Shown here one piece after another: positions 1 through 7,912 of a stretch of 64,000 nucleotides of DNA. Under the pieces are notes generated by a model that made no database searches, had not been told where the DNA came from, and saw only the letters and a program-made list of their open reading frames with translations. How positions within the stretch are numbered: position 1 is the first letter of the stretch; every line of letters starts with the position of its first letter. The position numbers and the translations under genes were made by a program. The stretch lies in the NCBI GenBank assembly GCA_022865305.1, contig JALHSP010000043.1, forward strand, positions 145,926 through 209,925, given 5' to 3'. Source of the stretch: Bacteroidales bacterium. Lineage in GTDB: Bacteria; Bacteroidota; Bacteroidia; Bacteroidales; VadinHA17.

Positions 1-3000
1 TCAGCATTATCATATTCGCAGGATAAAAGGACTCTTGAGACAAAAGTAGCTGATCTGCTTGCACAGCTTCCGGCTAACGATCTTCAATATACTGATAAAC
101 TGATGGGTGATATGCTGGCCCTCGGTGAAGAGGGGATTAAAAAGATCTGCAACCAGATTATCCCGGCAGGTACCGGTGATGATACAAGTTCAAGGTTTGC
201 TGTTGAATCATTTTCCAGGTACCTGTCGCAGAAAGGAAAGGAAAACGAGAAAGCAATGTGGGAAAAGATTTGTATTTCATATGCAACATCACAAAAGGAT
301 CACGGGGTGATAGATTTCTTTATTAAACAGTTGCAACTGGTAGGTAGCGAACAGACCTCTGAAGCTTTAAAAATGTATCTTTCAGATAAAGATAATTGCT
401 CTGCAGCTATTTCGGCAATCACTGCTATAGGTGGCAAAACAGCCGAACAAATACTTGCCGTATCTCTTAAAAATAAAGAGCTTCCATGTGCTGCAGCGGT
501 CATGAATGCCCTTGCTTCGATGAAATCGCAAGTGGCTGTAAATGAATATATTTACTGGGCTTCGGATGCAAGTGTCAATACCAAAGCTTCAGCATATAAT
601 GCCCTTGCACAGTCCGGCAGTCCGGATGCATATCCGGTACTGTTAAAAGCTGCTCAAGAATATTTATACCGCTGGGATCGAACCGGTGCAACTTCAGCAT
701 TGCTCAACTATGCCAGAAATGTAGCTCAGAATGGTGATGTTAAAACCATGGATAAGATATGCAAGCTTCTGATAAGCAAATGCAATAACAGTCTTACCTT
801 TCAGAACAAAACAGCTGCACTGGAAACTTATGTAACTTTTCATGGAATTGATGCAATGCCTTATATAATGAAGGCAGCAGCACACTCTGACAAAAAATAC
901 AGGAATGCCGCAATAAGAATGTCTTTGTCACTTCAGGGAAATGAGGTAACTAAGAAATGGATAGACTATTTCCCGAAAGCGATTCCTGCTGCCAAACCAG
1001 AGATAATTAATATGTTAGGCATCCGCGGAGATGAGCAGGCTTTATTCCTGATATTTGCTTCTCTCCAAAACCAGGATGTGGCAGTTCGTTCAGCCGCTGC
1101 TGAAGCTGTTGCTAAATTAAATGGTAAAAAAGCTGCACCGGCATTGATTGATTATATGATGAAATTCGAAAGCTCGTCTGACCAGGAAGCAGTAAAATCA
1201 GCTTTCAAAACGATTGCCGGGAATGATGAAATAGCTCTTCTCAAGCCGGTACTGAAGGAGGGTTCCTCCTCTGCAAAAAAGAGCGCTATTGAGCTTATGG
1301 CATGGAAAAAGGGACATGATTATTTTTCAGAAATTATACCTTTTGCCTCGTCTCCTGATGAACATGTTAAAACTGCTGCCTTTAAGGCGCTTTCCAGTCT
1401 TGCGGGAGAAGAAAACCAGGAAGAACTTATCAATTTATTATCAAAAACCGACAATGCCGGATATATAGCTGATGTACAGGAAGCTCTTGCAGGTGCAGCA
1501 AACAAAGCAATGGATCCTGAAAAAAGATCATCAGTTATCCAGAAAGCTATGGATAGTAAAACCGGGAAGGAAAAGCTCATTCCTGTCCTTGCCAGAACAG
1601 GAGGGAGAGATGCTCTGGCTGCGGTATTGAAAGAGTTTGAAAATGGTAATTCCGAAATGAGGGAAATATGCTTTAAAACTCTTACTTCATGGACCGATTA
1701 TTCTGCTTCATCTGCATTGTACGAGATATGCGCATCGGGGAATAAGACTTATGAAGCTTCTGCTTTTGAGGGTTATGTAAGGCAGATAAGGTCTGCTATA
1801 TTACCTGATGAACAGAAACTTCTTCTCTTAAGGAAGATTATGCCATTCGCGCTATCACCTGAACGTAAGAATGAAATCCTGACCGAGGCAGGCAAACTTA
1901 AAACTTATCAGGCGCTCTTTTTCGTGGCAAAATATCTTGATAATCCTGAAACATCAGCAACTGCTGCTAAATCAGCCATGTATATTGCTCTTCCTTCAAT
2001 TAATTCAAAAACCGGCATGTACGGAAATCTTGTAAGGGAAATATTAACAAAAGCTGTCCCAAAGCTTTCAGGACCGGAGAGTGAATATGATAAAGAGATG
2101 GTAAATAAATATTTAACTTCCATACCTCCTGATGAGGGATTTAAGCAAATGTTCAACGGGAAGGATCTTACCGGGTGGCAGGGTCTTGTTGAAAATCCGG
2201 TTGCACGGGCAAAAATGAAAAGGGATGAGCTCGAAAGGAAACAGGCTGAAGCAAATGCTAAAGTCCCGGCTAACTGGAGTGTAAAAGATGGTTGCATCTG
2301 GTTTAACGGCAGAGGAGATAATCTGTGCTCTGTTGTGGAATATGGTGATTTCGAAATGTTTGTTGACTGGAAAATATCTAAAGCCGGCGACAGTGGCATC
2401 TATCTGAGAGGATCACCGCAGGTTCAGATATGGGATACATCTAGGAAGGAAGTCGGAGCACAGGTAGGCTCAGGAGGTCTGTACAATAATCAGATAAATC
2501 CATCAAAGCCTTTAAAGGTTGCTGATAATCAGGTAGGTGAATGGAATACTTTCAGAATAATGATGGTTGGCGAAAAAGTTTCTGTCTGGCTTAATGGAGA
2601 GCTTGTGGTTGATAATGTTGCAATGGAGAATTACTGGGATCGCAAAATACCGATTTTCCCGAAAGGACCGATTGAACTTCAGGCTCATGGTACTGATCTC
2701 GCTTTCAGAGATATATATGTAAGGGAAATCAATGAGAAGGATTATAATCTTACTCCGGAAGAAAAAGCAGAAGGATTTGCAGCTCTTTTCAATGGAAGAA
2801 ATCTCGATAACTGGATTGGCAATAAGGAATCTTATGTTGCAGAAGATGGCATGATTGTTATTAAGCCTGAACAGGGAAGCGGAGGAAACCTGTACACTGA
2901 AAAAGAGTATGCAGACTTTATATTCCGGCTCGAATTCTTATTGACGCCAGGAGCAAATAATGGACTGGGAATAAGGGCACCTCTTGAAGGTGATGCAGCT

Positions 3001-3357
3001 TATGTTGGCATGGAGCTTCAGATACTTGATAATACAGCGCCGGTATACGCAAACCTGGAACCTTACCAGTACCATGGTTCAGTGTATGGTGTGATCCCTG
3101 CTAAAAGAGAATATCTCAAGCCTGTCGGCGATTGGAATTATGAGGAGGTATTTATAAAAGGAACGAAGATAAAGATTACTTTAAACGGTACTGTAATTGT
3201 AGATGGTGATATTGCAGGTCCAAGAGATAATGGAACAATTGATAATAACGACCATCCGGGACTGAAGAACAAAACCGGTCATATCGGTTTCCTTGGCCAC
3301 GGATCTGTAGTTAAATTCCGTAATATCCGCATAAAAGACCTTTCAAAGGTAGAATAA
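1..3357 (+). CDS. HEAT-repeat protein with two 3-keto-disaccharide hydrolase (DUF1080) domains, 5' partial
   Basis: The frame is open from base 1, so the start lies upstream; 1118 codons are visible. Codons ~1-700 are alpha-helical HEAT-like repeats rich in Ala, Ser and Lys. Two DUF1080/LamG-like beta-sandwich domains follow. The first starts near codon 714 (FNGKDLTGW, then DSGIYLRG and QIWD); the second starts near codon 926 (FNGRNLDNW, then NNGLGIRAP and ELQILDN). Each ends with a typical WLNGELVVDN or TLNGTVIVDG strand. The family is linked to cleavage of 3-keto-glycosides and binding of polysaccharides, usually outside the cytoplasm. No signal peptide can be seen because the 5' end is missing. 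The downstream GH29 gene supports a saccharide-degradation role. Substrate unknown. Confidence 0.85.
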   Translation, partial: SALSYSQDKRTLETKVADLLAQLPANDLQYTDKLMGDMLALGEEGIKKICNQIIPAGTGDDTSSRFAVESFSRYLSQKGKENEKAMWEKICISYATSQKDHGVIDFFIKQLQLVGSEQTSEALKMYLSDKDNCSAAISAITAIGGKTAEQILAVSLKNKELPCAAAVMNALASMKSQVAVNEYIYWASDASVNTKASAYNALAQSGSPDAYPVLLKAAQEYLYRWDRTGATSALLNYARNVAQNGDVKTMDKICKLLISKCNNSLTFQNKTAALETYVTFHGIDAMPYIMKAAAHSDKKYRNAAIRMSLSLQGNEVTKKWIDYFPKAIPAAKPEIINMLGIRGDEQALFLIFASLQNQDVAVRSAAAEAVAKLNGKKAAPALIDYMMKFESSSDQEAVKSAFKTIAGNDEIALLKPVLKEGSSSAKKSAIELMAWKKGHDYFSEIIPFASSPDEHVKTAAFKALSSLAGEENQEELINLLSKTDNAGYIADVQEALAGAANKAMDPEKRSSVIQKAMDSKTGKEKLIPVLARTGGRDALAAVLKEFENGNSEMREICFKTLTSWTDYSASSALYEICASGNKTYEASAFEGYVRQIRSAILPDEQKLLLLRKIMPFALSPERKNEILTEAGKLKTYQALFFVAKYLDNPETSATAAKSAMYIALPSINSKTGMYGNLVREILTKAVPKLSGPESEYDKEMVNKYLTSIPPDEGFKQMFNGKDLTGWQGLVENPVARAKMKRDELERKQAEANAKVPANWSVKDGCIWFNGRGDNLCSVVEYGDFEMFVDWKISKAGDSGIYLRGSPQVQIWDTSRKEVGAQVGSGGLYNNQINPSKPLKVADNQVGEWNTFRIMMVGEKVSVWLNGELVVDNVAMENYWDRKIPIFPKGPIELQAHGTDLAFRDIYVREINEKDYNLTPEEKAEGFAALFNGRNLDNWIGNKESYVAEDGMIVIKPEQGSGGNLYTEKEYADFIFRLEFLLTPGANNGLGIRAPLEGDAAYVGMELQILDNTAPVYANLEPYQYHGSVYGVIPAKREYLKPVGDWNYEEVFIKGTKIKITLNGTVIVDGDIAGPRDNGTIDNNDHPGLKNKTGHIGFLGHGSVVKFRNIRIKDLSKVE

Positions 3358-3477
3358 AGATTATTTTGAAAATAGTATAAACATTTTAAAATATAATATT
3401 CCTCCTTTGTGCTCTTTGAGATATCCGTACTAAGAACACAAAGGATTTTAGGTTGCTCATTTATCAAAATTTATAAG

Positions 3478-4923
3478 ATGAAAAATCTCTCAATCATTTT
3501 TCTTGCTTTATTTTTAAGTTATTCATGTACAGATGTCAAACCTCCGGAGCCATTTGGTCCTGTGCCATCTGAACGGCAGCTTGCATTGCATGAAATGGAG
3601 TATTACATGTTCGTCCATTTTACTGTTAATACTTTCACAGATAAGGAGTGGGGTTTTGGCGATGAAAAGGAATCAGTTTTTAATCCGGCAGAACTCGATT
3701 GCCGGCAATGGGCAAAAGTAGCAAAAGAGGCAGGGATGAAAGGAATAATAATTACTGCCAAACATCATGACGGTTTCTGTCTCTGGCCTTCAGATTATAC
3801 AGAACATTCAGTTAAGAACTCTCCATGGAAAGACGGTAAAGGGGATGTATTGCGGGAACTTCGCCAGGCTTGCAATGAATTTGGACTAAAAATGGGTGTA
3901 TACCTTTCACCATGGGATCGTAACAGCGCTATTTATGGCACACCTGAATACCTTGAATATTATCGCAACCAGCTTAATGAACTACTTACAAATTACGGCG
4001 ATATTTTTGAGGTATGGTTCGATGGCGCTAACGGAGGAGACGGGTACTATGGCGGAGCAAGGGAAACAAGACGGATTGACAATAAAACTTATTATGACTG
4101 GCCTAACACCCATAAGATAGTCAGGGATTTACAGCCAATGGCCTGCATGTTCAGCGATGCCGGCCCGGATATCCGGTGGGTCGGAAATGAGAGAGGTATG
4201 GGGAGCCTTACCAACTGGTGCCTTCTTAAAAAGGATGAAATGTATCCGGGAGGAAATTTTGCAAGGATTCTTGGGGAAGGGCACGAAGACGGAAATTATT
4301 GGGTGCCTGCAGAGGTTGATGTTTCCATACGTCCCGGATGGTTCTATCACCAGAAGCAGGATTCTCTTGTAAGGTCGCCTGAGAACCTGATGGAGTTATA
4401 TTATTCATCAGTAGGCAGAAACAGTAACCTTCTTCTGAACATTCCACCTGACAGCAGAGGTCTTCTGCATGAAAATGATATGAAATCTCTTATGAAGTTC
4501 AGGGAATTAAGAGAGAATGAATTTGAAACCGATCTGGCGAACGGGAAAAAGGCTATTTCATCAAATGACAGAGGCAGAGACTACAAACCTTCAAATGTTT
4601 GCGATGGAAATCCTGTAACTTTCTGGGCAACACCCGATAATGTAACTGATGCACAGCTGATAATTAAACTGGAAGAAGAAACTGAAGTCAACAGAATTGT
4701 TATACAGGAATATATTAAACTCGGTCAGAGAGTGCAGGCGTTTAAGGTTGAAGCTCTTGTCGGAAAGGACTGGATGCAGTTGATTGACGGTACCACAATC
4801 GGGTACAAAGTTATCAGGAAATTTCCTGTGATAAAAACCTCACAGATAAAACTGACAATCAGTAAAGCAAAGGACTGCCCTGTGATTTCTAATATCGAAT
4901 TATACCGGGCACCCGGGGAGTAA
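3478..4923 (+). CDS. GH29 alpha-L-fucosidase lipoprotein with C-terminal F5/8-type domain
   Basis: 481 aa. The ATG at 3478 is preferred over an in-frame ATG at 3409 because it gives a lipoprotein signal (MKNLSIIFLALFLSYSC, lipid Cys at 17). The GH29 catalytic domain shows AKHHDGFCLWPS (His96-His97) and EVWFDGANG, where Asp182 is the expected nucleophile. A C-terminal discoidin/F5/8-like domain covers about residues 355-480 and probably binds carbohydrate. Expected action: release of alpha-L-fucose from glycans at the cell surface or in the periplasm. It follows the DUF1080 gene by 120 bp on the same strand. A hairpin right after the stop probably ends transcription. Confidence 0.9.
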   Translation: MKNLSIIFLALFLSYSCTDVKPPEPFGPVPSERQLALHEMEYYMFVHFTVNTFTDKEWGFGDEKESVFNPAELDCRQWAKVAKEAGMKGIIITAKHHDGFCLWPSDYTEHSVKNSPWKDGKGDVLRELRQACNEFGLKMGVYLSPWDRNSAIYGTPEYLEYYRNQLNELLTNYGDIFEVWFDGANGGDGYYGGARETRRIDNKTYYDWPNTHKIVRDLQPMACMFSDAGPDIRWVGNERGMGSLTNWCLLKKDEMYPGGNFARILGEGHEDGNYWVPAEVDVSIRPGWFYHQKQDSLVRSPENLMELYYSSVGRNSNLLLNIPPDSRGLLHENDMKSLMKFRELRENEFETDLANGKKAISSNDRGRDYKPSNVCDGNPVTFWATPDNVTDAQLIIKLEEETEVNRIVIQEYIKLGQRVQAFKVEALVGKDWMQLIDGTTIGYKVIRKFPVIKTSQIKLTISKAKDCPVISNIELYRAPGE

Positions 4924-4924
4924 G

Positions 4925-4950
4925 AAATTGCTATATCCATATAGCAATTT
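4925..4950 (+). terminator. Hairpin terminator after the fucosidase gene
   Basis: A perfect 12-bp inverted repeat (AAATTGCTATAT, CC, ATATAGCAATTT) begins 2 bases after the TAA of the GH29 gene. It lies between convergent genes, so it may act on both strands. There is no clear U-tract. Confidence 0.5.
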
Positions 4951-5025
4951 ATATAAATGTCTTTAAAGTCCTGGCCTTCGGACTGTCTTTCGCTTCGCTT
5001 GTCTTATCTGTCTTAGACATAAAAG

Positions 5026-5079
5026 ACAGTCCCGTGATAGCGGGACATTAAGACCATAAGACCTCAAGACCTCAAGACC
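5026..5079. repeat. Small GC hairpin and CAAGACCT direct repeats
   Basis: GTCCCG-TGATAG-CGGGAC forms a 6-bp stem, followed by several copies of AAGACC(A/T)(C/T). Related TGCAAGACCTGCAAGAC strings occur near 6490 and 17900, so this looks like low-complexity repeat DNA shared by several intergenic regions. Confidence 0.4.
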
Positions 5080-5735
5080 TAATTCTTTAAGGGCACTCCC
5101 ACAGTTTGGGAAAGGATAATCACCTGGTTTGACCTTAATCCCATTTCCGGTGCAAGCTTATCTTTTGGTACCATTCCTCTGATTACACAACCCAGGTTCG
5201 CAGAAGCACAATAGAGGTACACATTCTGTGCTATGAATCCGGTATTTGCATATGATGACAACAAGTCAGATTCCTTGATTACATCCCCTTCTTTTTTGCC
5301 CATTTTACCCAGATCGGCAACATATATAATATTCAACGGAGCACCAGCGACAAAATCCTGCGTACCGGTTACTGCACGTATATCCCTGTTATGTATCTGT
5401 TTAAGGATATGTGATTCAGCCATGTACAGGTAAAGTCCTGAAGGAAGAGCAACATATACATCGATCTCCTGTACATTTCTGGCGGATGGTGCTGTCCTCT
5501 TCTTGTCTTCAAGTCTGTTTATACCCCAGCCTGCCCATAAGAGATCGGAAAGCTGCTGCTGTGATAGATTTTCTTTTGTAAATGCTCTGACCGACTGCCT
5601 CTCGCTAAGGGCCTGCATCAGAGGCTTGCCACCTGTTTTATCCGGCGCTGGTAACGCAATATCCTGAGATGTGACATTAATAAATAAAAAGTTTAAGGAT
5701 ATTGTAAACAATCCATATAAAATCTTCTTTTTCAT
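5079..5735 (-). CDS. Exported nitroreductase-family (SagB-like) FMN oxidoreductase
   Basis: 218 aa with the start at 5735, which gives a signal peptide (MKKKILYGLFTISLNFLFIN, cleavage probably before QDIALP). A longer in-frame start at 5867 would run into the upstream aldolase gene and hide the signal. The mature part has the nitroreductase entry motif ERQSVRAFTKENLS and then LSDLLWAGWGINR, with AQNVYLYCASANLGCVIRG in the C-terminal half. Proteins of this family bind FMN and reduce nitro groups, quinones or related substrates. Export of a flavoprotein is unusual in general, though signal-peptide versions occur in Bacteroidota. It lies 11 bp downstream of the KDPG aldolase gene, probably in one transcript. 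Substrate unknown. Confidence 0.75.
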   Translation of the reverse strand: MKKKILYGLFTISLNFLFINVTSQDIALPAPDKTGGKPLMQALSERQSVRAFTKENLSQQQLSDLLWAGWGINRLEDKKRTAPSARNVQEIDVYVALPSGLYLYMAESHILKQIHNRDIRAVTGTQDFVAGAPLNIIYVADLGKMGKKEGDVIKESDLLSSYANTGFIAQNVYLYCASANLGCVIRGMVPKDKLAPEMGLRSNQVIILSQTVGVPLKN

Positions 5736-5746
5736 TGCTATAGTAA

Positions 5747-6421
5747 TTATATTTTCTTGAACATTTTTGCTACTTTGATTGCACCTGCAACTTGTTTCGC
5801 GAGTCCTTTCCAGTCTTTTTTCTGGATAAGCTCTTTGGTAATCAGATTCGAACCGATACCGACACATGTTGCACCTGCTTCAAACCATTCCCTCAGATTT
5901 TCAACCGTTGGCTCTACTCCACCTGTTGGCATTATACTGGTCCATGGACAGGGTCCCTTTATTGCTTTAATAAAATCAGGTCCGCCGACTGATAATCCGG
6001 GGAAAATCTTAATTATATCCGCACCAAGTTCTTCGGCATAGTTGATTTCCGACATAGACCCGCATCCGGGTACCCACAGGATCTTCCTGCGGTTACAAAC
6101 TTTGGCCATTTCAGCATTTAGAATTGGCGAGACAACAAAATTTGCACCAAGTTGAATATACAAAGAAGCAGTACCCGCATCAACAACTGAACCAACTCCC
6201 ATTACCAAATCAGGAACCTCTTTTTCAGCCCATTTGTTGAGGTCGCTGAAAAGCTCATGAGCATAATTACCCCGGTTAGTGAACTCAAAGATTTTAATTC
6301 CCCCATCATAACATGCCTTTATTACATTCCTGCACACCTCAGGATCTTTATGATAAAAAATCGGGACAATACCTGCTTCACGCATTTCTAAAATAACATC
6401 TACTCTGGTAAATCTTGCCAT
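5747..6421 (-). CDS. eda: Bifunctional KHG/KDPG aldolase
   Basis: 224 aa, the family's usual length. A class I TIM-barrel aldolase that splits 2-keto-3-deoxy-6-phosphogluconate to pyruvate and glyceraldehyde 3-phosphate (or 4-hydroxy-2-oxoglutarate to pyruvate and glyoxylate). Visible motifs are MGVGSVVDAGTA, the Schiff-base lysine segment GADIIKIFPG, and PTGGVEPTVENLREWFEAGA followed by GIGSNL near the C-terminus. The product would feed sugar acids (the window has two GntP permeases and a glycerate kinase) into lower glycolysis. No kinase or dehydratase of the Entner-Doudoroff route sits beside it. Its start overlaps by two bases the upstream extension of the spmAB-like frame on the other strand. 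Confidence 0.9.
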   Translation of the reverse strand: MARFTRVDVILEMREAGIVPIFYHKDPEVCRNVIKACYDGGIKIFEFTNRGNYAHELFSDLNKWAEKEVPDLVMGVGSVVDAGTASLYIQLGANFVVSPILNAEMAKVCNRRKILWVPGCGSMSEINYAEELGADIIKIFPGLSVGGPDFIKAIKGPCPWTSIMPTGGVEPTVENLREWFEAGATCVGIGSNLITKELIQKKDWKGLAKQVAGAIKVAKMFKKI

Positions 6422-6569
6422 GATAATTCGTGTTGTTTATGCAAATGTATTTAAAAATGTTATTAACACAAATATCCTAATGGTTTGTCGTGCAAGACCT
6501 GCAAGACTTTTATCTTTTAACTTTTGTCTTTTGTCTTTAATATTTATCTTCGCCAGACAAACATTTAAT

Positions 6570-7802
6570 ATGGCATTAAACTATATCTGGATTGCTTTCT
6601 TTCTTATCGGATTCCTTGTTGCACTTGGGCAACTCATTTTTGCAGGTAATACGCAGATATTCAATGAACTGGTAAATGCGGTTTTTGCAAATGCCAAAAC
6701 AGGTTTTGAAATATCCCTTGGACTTACAGGGGCGCTGACCCTATGGATGGGATTGCTGAAAGTAGGGGAGAAAGGCGGAGTGGTCGCAATCCTCGGAAAA
6801 GCTATGGGTCCGCTTTTTGAGAAGCTCTTTCCGGGATTGCCGAAAGGGCATCCGGCATATGGTTCAATTATGTTGAACCTGGCTGCAAATATGCTTGGTC
6901 TCGACAACGCCGCTACCCCGGTAGGTCTTAAAGCGATGAAAGAAATGCAGGAGGCAAATCCTGATAAGGAGACTGCCTCAAACGCACAGATCATGTTTCT
7001 GGTACTGAATGCTGCAGGACTGACAATAATACCAGTAAGCGTAATTGTTTACCGGATACAGCTTGGTGCAGCTAATCCCGCAGATATTTTCATCCCTATT
7101 CTGATTTCAACTTTCTGCGCTTTAATGACAGGATTATTGAGCGTTGCCATTATCCAGAAAATAAATTTACTGGATAAAGTGATCCTTTCATACCTCGGAG
7201 GACTGACAGCGATTGTGGCAGGAATAATTTTATATTTCAGTAATCTGCCGAAGGAGCAGATATCCGCAGCTTCCACATTTGCTGCCAACTTCACCCTTAT
7301 TTCTGTTATAGTTCTCTTTATTGTACTTGCACTCATCAAAAAGGTAAATGTTTATGATGCATTTATTGAAGGAGCAAAAGAGGGTTTTAATATTGCCATC
7401 AGGATAATTCCGTTCCTTGTTGCCATACTTGTGGCCATCGGTATTTTCAGGGCTTCCGGAGCAATGGACTTTTTAATTGCCGGGATAACGCACTTTTTTG
7501 CCTGGCTGGGTGTTGACACAAGATTCACAGGAGCATTGCCTGTAGCTTTTATGAAACCTCTCAGCGGAAGCGGTGCAAGAGGCCTGATGGTCGATGCAAT
7601 GACAATACACGGAGCCGACTCTTTCATCGGCCGGCTGGCTTGTACGATGCAGGGGACTACTGATACGACCTTCTATATCATAGCAGTTTATTTTGGCTCG
7701 GTAGGGATTAAAAACACCAAATATTCAATCGGTTGCGGGCTTCTGGCAGACATGGTCGGCTTTACTGCAGCTATACTTGTCGCATATCTTTTCTTCGGAT
7801 AA
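6570..7802 (+). CDS. Fused SpmA-SpmB-type nucleoside-recognition membrane protein
   Basis: 410 aa from the ATG at 6570 (MALNYIWIAFFLIGF); the frame extends back to 6420 but that part is AT-rich and not protein-like. The N-terminal half matches SpmA (GHPAYGSIMLNLAANMLGLD, then NAATPVGLKAMKEMQ). The C-terminal half matches SpmB (FMKPLSGSGARGLMVDAMT, then ACTMQGTTDTTFY). Both are Gate-type membrane domains with 8-10 predicted helices. In spore formers the two are separate proteins needed for spore dehydration; in non-sporulating Bacteroidota the fusion is common and its role is unknown, perhaps small-molecule transport. Divergent from eda. Confidence 0.8.
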   Translation: MALNYIWIAFFLIGFLVALGQLIFAGNTQIFNELVNAVFANAKTGFEISLGLTGALTLWMGLLKVGEKGGVVAILGKAMGPLFEKLFPGLPKGHPAYGSIMLNLAANMLGLDNAATPVGLKAMKEMQEANPDKETASNAQIMFLVLNAAGLTIIPVSVIVYRIQLGAANPADIFIPILISTFCALMTGLLSVAIIQKINLLDKVILSYLGGLTAIVAGIILYFSNLPKEQISAASTFAANFTLISVIVLFIVLALIKKVNVYDAFIEGAKEGFNIAIRIIPFLVAILVAIGIFRASGAMDFLIAGITHFFAWLGVDTRFTGALPVAFMKPLSGSGARGLMVDAMTIHGADSFIGRLACTMQGTTDTTFYIIAVYFGSVGIKNTKYSIGCGLLADMVGFTAAILVAYLFFG

Positions 7803-7845
7803 AGGTCCGCTTCTGTCCTTCGCCCCCATGCTCCTTACCCTGAGC

Positions 7846-7912
7846 CATTAAACCCACCCCCAGCCCCCCGAGGCTTCGCTCGGGGCAGGCTCTCCAGGGA
7901 GGGGAGCTTTTA
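7846..7912. repeat. Dispersed GC-rich hairpin repeat, family 1
   Basis: AAACCCACCCC, a palindromic centre (CCGAGGCTTCGCTCGG), then AGGCTCTCCAGGGAGGGG. An inverted relative lies at 47570-47617 with the same outer parts but a different stem, and a copy without the stem lies at 42797-42831. Sits between convergent genes and may also end transcription. Confidence 0.55.

Noticed and set aside
7803..7909. Transfer RNA or other stable RNA genes in GC-rich intergenic stretches
   Set aside because: Stems belong to dispersed hairpin repeats; no cloverleaf or CCA-type end seen here or elsewhere in the window.
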